DNA from: Myxococcus stipitatus | GTDB lineage: Bacteria > Myxococcota > Myxococcia > Myxococcales > Myxococcaceae | Assembly (NCBI RefSeq): GCF_037414475.1 | Contig: NZ_CP147913.1 | Coordinates: forward strand, 7,066,001 to 7,130,000 | Direction: 5' to 3' | DNA: 64,000 nt | Shown: piece by piece, positions 1 to 8,187 of the stretch | Numbering within the stretch: the first letter of the stretch is position 1 | Layout: every line of letters starts with the position of its first letter | Notes under the pieces: generated by a model | The model's input: only the letters and a program-made list of their open reading frames with translations | The model's database searches: none | Told to the model about the DNA's origin: nothing | Program-made: the position numbers and the translations under genes

Positions 1-26
1 CCGAGGACGATTGATCGCTTACGAGG

Positions 27-662
27 ATGGTCGCTGACCAGCACGGTCGACGCGAGCTGTCGCCGAGTGCTCAGGTCGCCTCCGCATGGAGGCGCCGGCT
101 GGACCGATGGAAGCCCACGATGGAGTGCAGTGCTCGCGAGCAGAAGCTCCCGAGGCTTGCCGACAAGAGTCGGAAGCTCTTCGTCTTTCTGCGCGAGCAC
201 CGGCATGAGTTGTTCGACGGCGCTTTTCAGGCCGAGTTGGAGTCGATGTATCGCGAGCGCCTCATCGCGCACGAGATGGAGCGCCGGCTGCTCGAGCGCA
301 CCGTCGAGGTGGCGAAGCAGCCGAAGTCTTGCGTCGCGGCTCCGCTGACTCGCTCCATCGAAGCGCTCGCGCAGGTGCGCGAACAAGACCTTGAGCCGCA
401 CCCCAAGGGTGGCGTTCAGATTCGACAAGGCGTGGCGGCCGACAGGCGCATCTCCATCGAAGACCCAGACAGGCGCCACGGGAGCAAGAGCAAGCGCAAG
501 CGTTGCAATGGCGACAAGCAGCACCTCAGCACAGACCTCGTGGTGGTCTGCGCCTTGACGACAGCCAACCGCCCCGATGAGGAGGCAACCGGTGCACCGC
601 AGGAAGACATGGCCCACCAGGACCTCTTCCCCGACGTCCTCCTCATCGACAGGGCGTACTGA
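27..662 (+). pseudogene. DDE transposase remnant (IS1182-like)
   Basis: The frame encodes about 211 residues whose second half looks like the catalytic region of IS1182-type transposases. A segment reading GVAADRRISIEDPDRRHG is followed by SKSKRKRCNGDKQH, then ANRPDEE and LLIDRAY. In intact relatives the IDxxY strand is followed by a long C-terminal part carrying the last acidic residue. Here a stop codon comes right after it, and the N-terminal helix-turn-helix region is not recognisable. No terminal inverted repeats are visible, and the left end lies at the window edge. It is therefore a decayed insertion-sequence fragment, not a working transposase. Family membership is from recalled motif shape only. 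Confidence 0.6.
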
Positions 663-680
663 CCTGACCTGTCCGGCGCT

Positions 681-2645
681 CTAGGGCAGGATGGTGATGC
701 GATTGAGCGCGGGGGTGGGCAAGGGGCTCGCCTGGCTGCTGTGTGCCTTCAGGTATGCCTCCAGCGCGTCGATGTCCACGGCGCCACCCAGCCGGTTCGT
801 CCCCTCGGCGAGCACCTGGAAGCCATCACCCCCACTCGCGAGGTAGCTGTTCGCGGTGACGCGGTAGTTCGCCGCCGGGTCCACCGTCACGCCGTTGATT
901 CGGATGGACGCCGGGTCGACGCGGCTTCCGATGGGCGCCGACGCGCTGAACGCATAGGTGAAGCCCGCAGACGGAATCAGCATGAGGGTGGCTCCCGACG
1001 GCCGCCACTGCCACTCCAGCAGTTGCTCGATTTGCGCGCCCGTCAGCGTCAGGGTGACCAGGCCGTTGCCGAACGGCTGCGCGGTGAAGGCCTCGCTGTA
1101 GGTGACCTCGCCCTGGGCGATGTCCGCGCGCACGCCGCCCGGGTTCATGAAGGCCACCTGCGCCCCACCCAGGTTCGCGGGCTTCGTCGCCTCCAGTTGC
1201 GAGTCCGCGATGACGGAGCCCAGGGTGGACTGGCCCGCGGCGTTCGACTGGGTCCTGAGCGTCTGCGCCACCCAGCCGATGACTCGGTTGGCCCTCGGCG
1301 CGACGAGGTCCTGGTACTTCGTCACCAGCGCCTTCACCGCGCCGACCTCCTGCACGTCGCGAGTGACGATGATGTTGTTCGCTCGCGCCTGCACGACGTC
1401 GCCCGTCGCCTTGCTCAACGTCAGGTCGATGTCCGTGACGAGCTGCCCCATCGACGAGGCGCTCGTGACGATCTTGCCATCGATGACGCAGTTGTAGGCC
1501 TGATGCGTGTGGCCGCTGACGATGACATCCACCGCGTCGTTGATGCCCTTGGCCACGCCCACGATGGCACCTGAGATGAGGCCGTCCGCAGCCGCGCCCT
1601 TGCATTCGTTCACCAGCGAGCCCGGGGCCGCGATTCCGCCCTGATGCACCACCACGATGATGGCTTCGATGCCCTGCTGCCGCAGCTCCGGCACCAGCGC
1701 GTTCACCGTCTGCACTTCGTCCTTGAAGGTGAGCCCCGCCACGCCCGTGGGCGTGACGGCTTCCGGCGTGGCCTCCAACGTCATGCCGATGAAGGCCACC
1801 TTCACGCCCTCGAACTCGCGCACGTCGTAGCGGGGGAACAGCGTGCGGTCCACGCCCGTGGCCACGTTGGCCGCCAGGAACTTGAACTTCGCGCCCGGGA
1901 AGCCATCCCCGTCCCCGCAGCCATCCACCGGGTGGCAGCCGCCCGACTGCATGCGCAACAGCTCCGTGCTGCCCTCGTCGAACTCGTGGTTGCCCACCGC
2001 GACCAGGTCCAGGCCAATCAGGTTCATCGCCTCGACGGTGGGCTCGTCATGGAAGAGCCCCGACAGCATCGGGGAGCCGCCGATGAGGTCTCCCGCCGCG
2101 ACCACCACCGTGTTCGGATTGGTGGCTCGCAGGGCCGCGATGTGCTGGGCGAAGTACGTCACGCCGCCCGCGTTCACCCGCATCGGTCCACCGTCGGGGG
2201 CCACGCCCGCCAGAATCTGGCCCCCGGGCTCCTCGAGCTGCCCGTGGAAGTCATTGAACGCGAGCACCTGCACGCTCACCGTGGTGGGACCCGAGTCGGG
2301 AGTCCCCGAGTCGGGAGTCCCCGAGTCGGGAGTCCCCGAGTCGGGTCTCCCCGCGTCGGGAGTCCCCGAGTCGGGCGTCCCTGAGTCGGGCGTCCCTGAG
2401 TCCGTGCCGGAATCCGGGGGCGGCACCTGGACGGAATGCTGCTCACAACGCTTGTCCTCGCAGACCCACTCCGTGTTCGAGGCCGGCGGTCCATTGTCTT
2501 CACGGCAGTCGGCGGCGTTCTGGCACTCGTCACCTCCGCAGCCGACATGGGCGAAGAGGAACATGCCGGTGAGGAACGCTCCGGCGAGCAGGAAGACGCT
2601 GGGACGCGCTCCCAGAAGTGACGAGCGCGGCGTGGCTTGTGGCAT
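681..2645 (-). CDS. 5'-nucleotidase/UshA-like metallophosphoesterase lipoprotein
   Basis: This 654-residue exported phosphoesterase probably hydrolyses nucleotides or other phosphoesters outside the cytoplasm. The ATG at 2643-2645 is chosen because it begins a signal peptide with a hydrophobic core ending at a cysteine (FAHVGC, about residue 33). The open frame continues further upstream but is low-complexity Arg/Gly/Ala coding. A tandem PDSGT linker (about residues 80-120) tethers the enzyme. The calcineurin-like fold follows: D132-x-H134 in FNDFHG, AAGDLIGG, and GNHEFDEG with N219-H220-E221, then SGHTHQ. The C-terminal half is a 5'-nucleotidase substrate domain (NPGGVRADI, ASGGDGF). The lipobox is poor at -3 (His), so lipid attachment is likely but not certain. 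It stands alone; 18 bp separate it from the transposase remnant. Confidence 0.88.
   Translation of the reverse strand: MPQATPRSSLLGARPSVFLLAGAFLTGMFLFAHVGCGGDECQNAADCREDNGPPASNTEWVCEDKRCEQHSVQVPPPDSGTDSGTPDSGTPDSGTPDAGRPDSGTPDSGTPDSGTPDSGPTTVSVQVLAFNDFHGQLEEPGGQILAGVAPDGGPMRVNAGGVTYFAQHIAALRATNPNTVVVAAGDLIGGSPMLSGLFHDEPTVEAMNLIGLDLVAVGNHEFDEGSTELLRMQSGGCHPVDGCGDGDGFPGAKFKFLAANVATGVDRTLFPRYDVREFEGVKVAFIGMTLEATPEAVTPTGVAGLTFKDEVQTVNALVPELRQQGIEAIIVVVHQGGIAAPGSLVNECKGAAADGLISGAIVGVAKGINDAVDVIVSGHTHQAYNCVIDGKIVTSASSMGQLVTDIDLTLSKATGDVVQARANNIIVTRDVQEVGAVKALVTKYQDLVAPRANRVIGWVAQTLRTQSNAAGQSTLGSVIADSQLEATKPANLGGAQVAFMNPGGVRADIAQGEVTYSEAFTAQPFGNGLVTLTLTGAQIEQLLEWQWRPSGATLMLIPSAGFTYAFSASAPIGSRVDPASIRINGVTVDPAANYRVTANSYLASGGDGFQVLAEGTNRLGGAVDIDALEAYLKAHSSQASPLPTPALNRITILP
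2290..2405 (-). repeat. 15-bp tandem repeat encoding PDSGT linker
   Basis: About eight head-to-tail copies of a 15-base unit (plus-strand form gagtcgggagtcccc) with few substitutions encode repeated Pro-Asp-Ser-Gly-Thr on the minus strand. The repeats lie between the lipoprotein anchor and the catalytic domain of the phosphoesterase and keep its reading frame. The high DNA identity suggests recent expansion or contraction by slippage. Confidence 0.9.
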
Positions 2646-2776
2646 CAACGGAACTCCAACGAACAGGGAGGAGGGAAACCTACTCTGGTTCGTGGACGAT
2701 GAGCGACTCCGTGGCGGCACGGTGAAGCTCGCGCCCTGACTTCGTCTCGACACGGGGCGGCGGCTGTCGCACGTAC

Positions 2777-3133
2777 TCAAGGTGCGGATGGCAGCGCTTC
2801 GTTGCCGCACAGCAGCAGCTCCGCGGGACCTCCGGTGCGCCCCACCAGGACGGCCACCTGACCGAAGCGCTCCGCCTCCGCGTGGGGCAGTCCCGGGATG
2901 AAGAGGCTCTGCTCGGACCAACTGCGGTCCTCGGCCTCGCCAATGGCGGGCGCCACCACCCAGCCGCCCGCGAAGAGCTGGGACGTCAGCCGCTCCTGCT
3001 CCCGCTGATTCTCTTCCTTGTCGCGAGGTCGTGAGCCCGGGTTCCTCGCGGTCAGGAAGGCCCACTCGCGATGTCCGCGCGCCAGCAGCGCCGCGTCCAG
3101 TGTGGGGTGGAGACCGCCGACACGCAGCTGTGC
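2777..3133 (-). pseudogene. Truncated DUF3293-like remnant
   Basis: An open minus-strand frame runs from just below an in-frame TAG (3134-3136) to a stop at 2777. It reads QLRVGGLHPTLDAALLARG, then WAFLTARNPGSRP, a Glu-rich stretch, GGWVVAPAIG, a Trp-containing turn, FIPGLP, ERFGQVAVLV and LLLCG. The order (LRVG, AFLTAxNP, N, FGQxAxL) resembles DUF3293 proteins, whose function is unknown. Family members start about 20-30 residues earlier. Here that part is lost behind the stop codon and no good start codon remains, so it is called a remnant. The family assignment is from memory of the motif pattern and is moderate. A GTG at 2959 could in principle start a 60-residue product. Confidence 0.45.
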
Positions 3134-3545
3134 CTACCCAAAAGCTCGGTCGCTGCGTCATGGGCGATTCAAGGCCACCATGGGCAGCGCTTCAATGCGA
3201 GTGAGCGAGGCGCGCGCCGGCATCGTTCTGGCTAATCCGACGATGTGGAGGTTGCCCCATGCACTCCACGAAACGAGGCCTGAGATTCCGCAGGCCCCTT
3301 CGCGCGCACTGCCGCCAAGACCAGCGGCGCAACAGCGCGGACAACGGCGCCAGCCGCCATGCCGCCACCAACAACCTTGCCGACGCTCTAGCGCCAGGCT
3401 GTCGTAGGGAGGGATGCTGCCATCTCTCGCGGCTACGTCATGGTGCGGCGGAGCGTGCACACGCGTGTGGCGACGCGGGCTTCAGGTGCCCACGGAGATA
3501 CCGTGAGTGCGAGGCGATGTCTCCCCCTCCGCGCGGAGCACTCTC
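3134..3545. other. Intergenic region without recognised gene
   Basis: About 410 bases lie between the DUF3293-like remnant and the next credible gene. Short open frames occur on both strands, but none has a family resemblance, a convincing ribosome binding site, or codon use distinct from antisense shadow. It may contain decayed sequence, consistent with degraded genes on both sides. No promoter is claimed. Confidence 0.5.
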
Positions 3546-4232
3546 GTGCCGACTTCGCCCAAGAACGACCCCCTCATCGAAGCGAATCAAGCCTTCCTGG
3601 CCGAGCCGCGTCCGGAGTCCGCGCTTCAAGCATTCCTGGAGGAGCACCCGGAGTTGCTTCCACGCACGCGGCTGCTCAATCACGGCCTGCAGCTCAACAG
3701 CATCATCCGTCGCTTCCCCTTGGATGCGTCGCGGAAGATTGACTTCGTCTCCCTCACCCGGAACTCCATCCGGTGGGAGGTGGTCTTGATGGCCGTCCGG
3801 CGTCCCGACGTGGAGCTCTTCATTCCGGGGCGCATCGGGCGAAGTCATTCCATCGACAAGGACACGGCGCTGCGGGAGCCGTGGGCACGCTGCTCCACCG
3901 CGGTCCGTGAGTTCCTGACGTTCGATGACATGCTCAGGCTCTATCAGTCCAGGGCGCCCGTCCCGCGCAGGGTCCGGAGGCCGAACATCCTCTCGCGGGG
4001 AAAGGACCGGTATGGCTTCAAGGTCATGCACCACGAGCCCTTCGAGTTCTTCTCGTGTCTGGGGGCGGGGCAGATTCGATTGAGCCTGGCGCAGAAGCTG
4101 CGATTGACCCGCGCCGGATATGACATCCAAGCCAGGGAGGAGGGCCGCCCCTTGAAGGCGGAGGGAGGGAGAGCCACGGGACGTGGCGCTCCCTCGGTTC
4201 ACTCCGGCATGGCCAGCACGCACAGCAAGTAG
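3546..4232 (+). CDS. DUF4263/Shedu-like protein, probably degenerate
   Basis: This encodes 228 residues from a GTG at 3546 preceded by a GGAG about 7 bases upstream; an upstream GTG at 3507 in the same frame is less well supported. The start (IEANQAFLAEP, ALQAFLEEHPELLP, then LNHGLQLNSIIRRFPLD and KIDFVSLTRNSIRWEVVLM) resembles DUF4263 proteins, the family of the Shedu anti-phage nuclease. In that fold the strand after DF normally carries an ExK. Here it reads VVLMAVRRPD, so the catalytic Glu/Lys pair is not evident. The segment from VELFIPG to LTFDDMLRLYQ looks shortened relative to the family (inference), and the C-terminus (KDRYGFKVMHHEPFEFF) is well formed. It may be a decayed or non-catalytic member. 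No partner defence genes are adjacent. Confidence 0.5.
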   Translation: MPTSPKNDPLIEANQAFLAEPRPESALQAFLEEHPELLPRTRLLNHGLQLNSIIRRFPLDASRKIDFVSLTRNSIRWEVVLMAVRRPDVELFIPGRIGRSHSIDKDTALREPWARCSTAVREFLTFDDMLRLYQSRAPVPRRVRRPNILSRGKDRYGFKVMHHEPFEFFSCLGAGQIRLSLAQKLRLTRAGYDIQAREEGRPLKAEGGRATGRGAPSVHSGMASTHSK

Positions 4233-4267
4233 CGCGTTCGTGCCGGGCCATGTCTGTCCTTCACGCG

Positions 4268-4288
4268 CACCGGGGCCTGTGCCCGGTG
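4268..4288. terminator. Hairpin between convergent genes
   Basis: A perfect 7-bp stem (caccggg/cccggtg) with a 7-base loop lies between the convergent ends of the DUF4263-like gene (4232) and the metalloprotease (4308). It has no T-tract on either side, so intrinsic termination is plausible but not typical. Confidence 0.35.
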
Positions 4289-4307
4289 AGCTGATTCGTC
4301 CGACGCG

Positions 4308-5117
4308 TCAGTACAGGGCCTGGAGGGCGGTGACGTCGGTTGCCGTGAGCGCGCCCGTGGTGTTCGACGGGATGCAGGCGTTCATGATGGAGCCCCCGGG
4401 TGATGCGCCGGACGGCGTTCCGACGATATGGATGGCGCCGACGCTCGCCGTGCCTTCATTGGTCGCGGAGCCGCCACAGCTGATGGCGCGATTGAAATAG
4501 TCCGAGTGGCGCAGGCCGAGGGTGTGGCCGATTTCGTGCGTGAGCAGGTGCTTGATGACGTTGGCGGGAAGCTGCGCGACCCCGGGCCCCAACGTGATTT
4601 TGGAGCCGGGGTTGCCACCCGAGGGAAACTCGGAGGTCGCGGTGGCGCCAGCGGGGAGCGCTGGGTTGATGGCCAGGTCGATGGTGAAGTCGGGCATCGT
4701 GGGCGGGCAGTCCGGAACGTGCATGCAGGGGTCGGGAAAAGGGTCGAGGGTGAGCGAGAGCCCTTTGAAGTTCATGACCGCTTGCGCGAGCCCGTTTCGG
4801 ATGGACAACGGGGCGGAGGCAGGGGCCTTGATGACAATCGTTCGGATGGTGGAGGAGACCAGGTTGTTGGTGCGGTAGTGTTCCAGGCCGCCGCGCCCCG
4901 GTTCGATCATCTCCCGTGAGGCTTGGAGGCTGACCACGGCGTCTCCGCCAACGTAGACGACGCCATCCGCCACCAGAATCTCACTGGCGGGGAAACCGGC
5001 CTCGGTGAGGTTGCTGACAATCTCCTGGGTGGCATCCGGGGGTTTTGCTTCATCATTCGCGCAGCCGAGCAATCCGACGCTGCACACCACTGCCAATACG
5101 GCCATGCGTAGGGTCAT
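4308..5117 (-). CDS. M57-family 'HEIGH' zinc metalloprotease lipoprotein
   Basis: This is a 269-residue exported protease. The ATG at 5115-5117 has an AGGAG six bases upstream and begins a lipoprotein signal (MTLRMAVLAVVCSVGLLGC), so longer upstream reading is rejected. The zinc site is H194-E-I-G-H198-T-L-G-L-R-H204, the long HExxHxxGxxH form. The 'HEIGH' wording and overall length match the dual-action HEIGH peptidases (M57, PrtB of Myxococcus xanthus). The mature N-terminal part probably acts as a propeptide or binding region. It is probably attached to the cell envelope and acts on extracellular protein. It is monocistronic and converges on the DUF4263-like gene across a hairpin. Confidence 0.85.
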   Translation of the reverse strand: MTLRMAVLAVVCSVGLLGCANDEAKPPDATQEIVSNLTEAGFPASEILVADGVVYVGGDAVVSLQASREMIEPGRGGLEHYRTNNLVSSTIRTIVIKAPASAPLSIRNGLAQAVMNFKGLSLTLDPFPDPCMHVPDCPPTMPDFTIDLAINPALPAGATATSEFPSGGNPGSKITLGPGVAQLPANVIKHLLTHEIGHTLGLRHSDYFNRAISCGGSATNEGTASVGAIHIVGTPSGASPGGSIMNACIPSNTTGALTATDVTALQALY

Positions 5118-5299
5118 GGAATCTCCTGACAGGTTGTCGAAGCAGGGGCACGGTGCTCCTGGGGGGATGGTGACGGGCTGCCCCTGCAAAGACTATGACG
5201 GGTTGAGCTGACAATGCACACGTCTGGTGAATCTTTGCGGCGTCATGCAAAACCAGTTCATCTTGCCGGGTGTTTCCAGCCAGTGTGGCCGTCGTGCCA

Positions 5300-6808
5300 T
5301 CAGACGGGAGGCCGGCGCGGTGCCAGATCGCGCAGCGCGCGCCTGTCGAGCTTGCCATTCTGCGTCCTCGGCAGTTCCGGCAGGACTCGGAGCTCGTCGA
5401 TGATCATGTAGCGAGGCAGCCGCTCCGCGCAGTGCTTCTTGAGCTGGAGCAGGGTGGGCCGCGGGCCCTCGTGGGCCACGACAAACGCCACCAGCCTCGC
5501 CTCCAGACCGGAGTCGCTCGTGACGACGCCCACGTCGCGCACGCCCGGATGCGACAGCAGCGCCGCCTCGATTTCTCCCGGCTCGATTCGTCGCCCGCGC
5601 ACCTTCAACATGTTGTCGCGGCGGCCGAGGTACTCGAAGCCCCCTTCCGGGAGCTGGCGGCACAGGTCTCCGGTCGCATAGGGGCGCTCTGCCTGCGGCG
5701 GCTGTCCCCAGTACCCCAACATCACCGTGGGCCCCTCCACCATGAGCTCCCCCACGTCCGCGCCAGCGTCACCATCCGCAGAGGGTGCAATCCAGACCCG
5801 GTTGCCACAGCTCGCCTGTCCGATGGGAACCGGCGTGGTTCGCTCAGGGGAGATGGCGCCCACTTCGTACGCGGTGCAGACGTTCGTCTCCGTGGGGCCG
5901 TACAGGTTGAAGAACCGCGCGGCGCTCAGGTGCTCCCGCAGGGGCCGCAGATGGCGAACCGGAAAGGGCTCTCCCGCGAACAACACGGCGCGGAAGGGGA
6001 GCTCGCCATGGGTCAGCAGCCCGCCCTCCAACATCATCAAGGTGAGCGCCGAGGGCACCGAGTACCAGACGGTGAACCGCTCGCGCAGCACCAACTCCAC
6101 CAGCTTCTTCGGCGCGAAGGCCAGCGCCTCCGGAATGAGCGTCACGGACGCACCCCCGAGGAACGCCGCGTAGAGGTCCAGCACCGAGAGGTCGAAGAAG
6201 AACGGCGCGTGGTTGCTGAAGCGGTCCTCGGGCGTGGTCCCCAGCAGCGCGTGGCTCCACTCGATGAAGGCCAGGGCGTTGCGCTGGCTGATGCACACCC
6301 CCTTCGGTGTCCCCGTGGAGCCCGAGGTGTAGAGGATGTAGGCCAACGCCCGGTCGTCCAGCCCGTGTCCAGGCAGCGGCTCTGGAGAGAACCCCTCCAG
6401 GCGGGTCCACCCGGGCGCGGGCCCCGTATCGTCCACCAACAGGAAGCGCAGGCGGTCCAACCCGCCGTTGCGAAGCTCCGCCGCGCGTGAGGCGCTCGTC
6501 ACCACCACGTCGATGCGGCAGTCGTCGAGGATGAGCCGCGTCCGCGTGGCCGGGTTGAGCGGGTCCAACGGGACGTAGGCCGCGCCCAGCCGAGAGATTC
6601 CCTGCATCGCGGCCACCGCGCGCGCGGACTTCTCCGTCCACAACCCCACCCGGTCTCCGCGTTGGACCCCCAGGTGTTGAAGGGCCCGCGCCACCCGGTT
6701 GGAGAGCGCGTCGAGCTGCCCATAGGTGAAGGTCTCGTCCGGCCCCTGGACGGCGATGGCCCCGGGAGTCCGGGCCGCGCTGCGCATCACAATCTGGTCG
6801 AGCGTCAT
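5300..6808 (-). CDS. Stand-alone L-prolyl-AMP ligase for pyrrole starter unit
   Basis: This free adenylation domain of 502 residues should activate L-proline and load it on a separate carrier protein. Core motifs are present: YILYTSGSTGTPKG (A3), NLYGPTET (A5), ATGDLCR (A7), and PRTQNGKLDRRAL (A10, catalytic Lys). The ten specificity positions read D-L-L-Y-L-A-L-V-C-K. This is the code I recall for proline ligases of pyrrole pathways (RedM, PltF, CloN4). Its ATG overlaps the stop of the upstream dehydrogenase gene as ATGA (6805-6808), so the two are translationally coupled. With the dehydrogenase and the PltL-type carrier at 55.0 kb it completes the set that makes pyrrolyl-2-carboxyl-S-PCP. 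In DKxanthene this is the polyketide starter. The symbol letter in the dkx series is not assigned. Confidence 0.9.
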   Translation of the reverse strand: MTLDQIVMRSAARTPGAIAVQGPDETFTYGQLDALSNRVARALQHLGVQRGDRVGLWTEKSARAVAAMQGISRLGAAYVPLDPLNPATRTRLILDDCRIDVVVTSASRAAELRNGGLDRLRFLLVDDTGPAPGWTRLEGFSPEPLPGHGLDDRALAYILYTSGSTGTPKGVCISQRNALAFIEWSHALLGTTPEDRFSNHAPFFFDLSVLDLYAAFLGGASVTLIPEALAFAPKKLVELVLRERFTVWYSVPSALTLMMLEGGLLTHGELPFRAVLFAGEPFPVRHLRPLREHLSAARFFNLYGPTETNVCTAYEVGAISPERTTPVPIGQASCGNRVWIAPSADGDAGADVGELMVEGPTVMLGYWGQPPQAERPYATGDLCRQLPEGGFEYLGRRDNMLKVRGRRIEPGEIEAALLSHPGVRDVGVVTSDSGLEARLVAFVVAHEGPRPTLLQLKKHCAERLPRYMIIDELRVLPELPRTQNGKLDRRALRDLAPRRPPV

Positions 6809-7947
6809 AGGCCCAGGTGACTGGCGATGATGTCGCGCTGCATCTCCGAGGTCCCGGAGAAGAGGGTGCTGGGAATGGCATCGCGCAGCACCCGCTCGAT
6901 GCCCGTCTCCGCCACGTAGCCCATGCCCCCGTGTATCTGGATGGCGTCCACGCCGCACTGGACCGCGGCCTCGCTGATGGCGAGCTTGGCGAGCGACACC
7001 TCCATCGCCGCGTCCTGTCCCCGGTCCATCAGCCAGCAGGCCCGGTACAGCAACAGCCGCGCGGACTCGAGCCGCTGCTTCATGTCCACCAGCCTGTGGG
7101 AGATGGCCTGGTTCTTCCCGATGGCCCGCTTGAACTGCTTGCGCTGCCGGGCGAAGTCCACCGTCTGCTCCAGCACCCGCTCCATCAACCCCACATAGGC
7201 GCCGAACAGACAGGCCCGCTCCCATTGCATGGAGCGCTTGAAGAGCGGCGCGCCCTGTCCCTCGGCCCCCAGCCGCGCCGAGACGGGCACGCGGCAACCC
7301 TCCAGGTAGAGCGGCGCGATGGGAGACGTCGACAGGCCCATCTTCTGGAAGGGACGGCCCACCAACAGACCCGGTGTGTCCCGCTCGACGAGGAAGGCGC
7401 TCAGGCCCATGTAGCCGTGCTCGGGAGCGGTGACGGCGTACACCAGGAAGACGTCCGCCGCGGGCCCGTTGGTGACGTAGCTCTTGCTCCCGTCGAGCAC
7501 ATAGCTGTCACCGTCGCGCACCGCTCGCGTCTTGAGCGCGAAGACATCCGAGCCGGCCTCGGGCTCGGAGATGGCATTGGCGCCCACCCACTCCCCCGAA
7601 CACAGCCGTGGCAGGTAGTGTCCCTTCTGCGCGTCGTCGCCGCACTCCCACAGCGGAAGCACACACGCGAACAAGTGCGCGCCCACGGAGAAGACCAGCC
7701 CGGTATCCGTGCAGCCTCGGCCGAGCGCCTCCATCACCCGCGCCGTCGTCAAGGTGTCCAGCCCGAGCCCTCCGTGCCGCTCAGGCACCGGCAGGCCCAG
7801 GAATCCGAACTCACCGCAGCGCCGCCAACGGCTCCGGGGGAACTCCTCTTCCGAGAGGGAAGACTCGTCGCCGCTCAGCTCCGCTTTCGCGAAGGCGCAG
7901 GCCCGCTCGTACAGCTCCTCCTGTTCGCTCGTCCAGCCGAAGTCCAT
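6805..7947 (-). CDS. Prolyl-carrier-protein dehydrogenase (PltE/RedW-like acyl-CoA dehydrogenase)
   Basis: This 380-residue flavoenzyme has the usual length and architecture of the acyl-CoA dehydrogenase family. Visible segments are AISEPEAGSD and SYVTNGPAAD (FAD/substrate region), FARQRKQFKRAIGKNQAI, QIHGGMGYVAETGIERVLRDA and FSGTSEMQRDIIASHLG. In pyrrole pathways such an enzyme oxidises prolyl-S-PCP in successive steps to the aromatic pyrrole. The ATG at 7945-7947 begins the family N-terminus (MDFGWTSEQEELYERA); the frame is open further upstream but reads as promoter DNA. It shares ATGA with the proline ligase gene. A candidate promoter lies about 95 bases upstream. Substrate assignment comes from context and the proline code of its neighbour. 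Confidence 0.85.
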   Translation of the reverse strand: MDFGWTSEQEELYERACAFAKAELSGDESSLSEEEFPRSRWRRCGEFGFLGLPVPERHGGLGLDTLTTARVMEALGRGCTDTGLVFSVGAHLFACVLPLWECGDDAQKGHYLPRLCSGEWVGANAISEPEAGSDVFALKTRAVRDGDSYVLDGSKSYVTNGPAADVFLVYAVTAPEHGYMGLSAFLVERDTPGLLVGRPFQKMGLSTSPIAPLYLEGCRVPVSARLGAEGQGAPLFKRSMQWERACLFGAYVGLMERVLEQTVDFARQRKQFKRAIGKNQAISHRLVDMKQRLESARLLLYRACWLMDRGQDAAMEVSLAKLAISEAAVQCGVDAIQIHGGMGYVAETGIERVLRDAIPSTLFSGTSEMQRDIIASHLGL

Positions 7948-8042
7948 GCGGTCTTGATCCGTCGATGATGTTTGACTGGCCGGGCCGTGAACATGCACAG
8001 CCGGGTGTCCGTGTCGTGAGACCCTGGAAGCGCTTTTGAAAC

Positions 8043-8070
8043 TTTCTACTCCATGCGTGTGACAGGTCAA
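8043..8070 (-). promoter_or_regulatory. Candidate sigma-70-type promoter for the starter-unit genes
   Basis: Reading the minus strand, TTGACC (8070-8065) is followed after 16 bases by TAGAAA (8048-8043). This gives 5/6 and 4/6 matches to the vegetative consensus and would leave a leader of roughly 88 bases before the dehydrogenase ATG. Identified by eye in the 240-base divergent intergenic region. Confidence 0.4.
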
Positions 8071-8147
8071 CGATGCCACGGGTTGTCCAATGTTTGTCTG
8101 TGTGGAAGTGGATAGAGGATGATGGCGTCGTGTGTGTATTGTGGGCG

Positions 8148-8177
8148 TTGACCAGGAGTTTGGGATTGCGCTACACA
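8148..8177 (+). promoter_or_regulatory. Candidate promoter for the PKS operon, near-leaderless
   Basis: TTGACC (8148-8153) is followed after 18 bases by TACACA (8172-8177), 5/6 and 3/6 consensus matches. Transcription from it would start only a few bases before the ATG at 8188. That gene also lacks a good Shine-Dalgarno sequence at the normal distance, so a leaderless or near-leaderless mRNA is possible. Weak evidence. Confidence 0.25.
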
Positions 8178-8187
8178 AAGCGGCTCA

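Noticed and set aside
2290-2405. CRISPR array
   Set aside because: The units are contiguous 15-base repeats without spacers, in frame within a coding sequence.
2646-3161. N-terminal extension of the phosphoesterase to an ATG at 3161
   Set aside because: The added 172 residues are low-complexity and overlap the DUF3293-like frame; the signal peptide begins at the ATG at 2645.
3158-3460. Possible 100-residue minus-strand gene
   Set aside because: No family resemblance, no ribosome binding site, and composition like random high-GC sequence.
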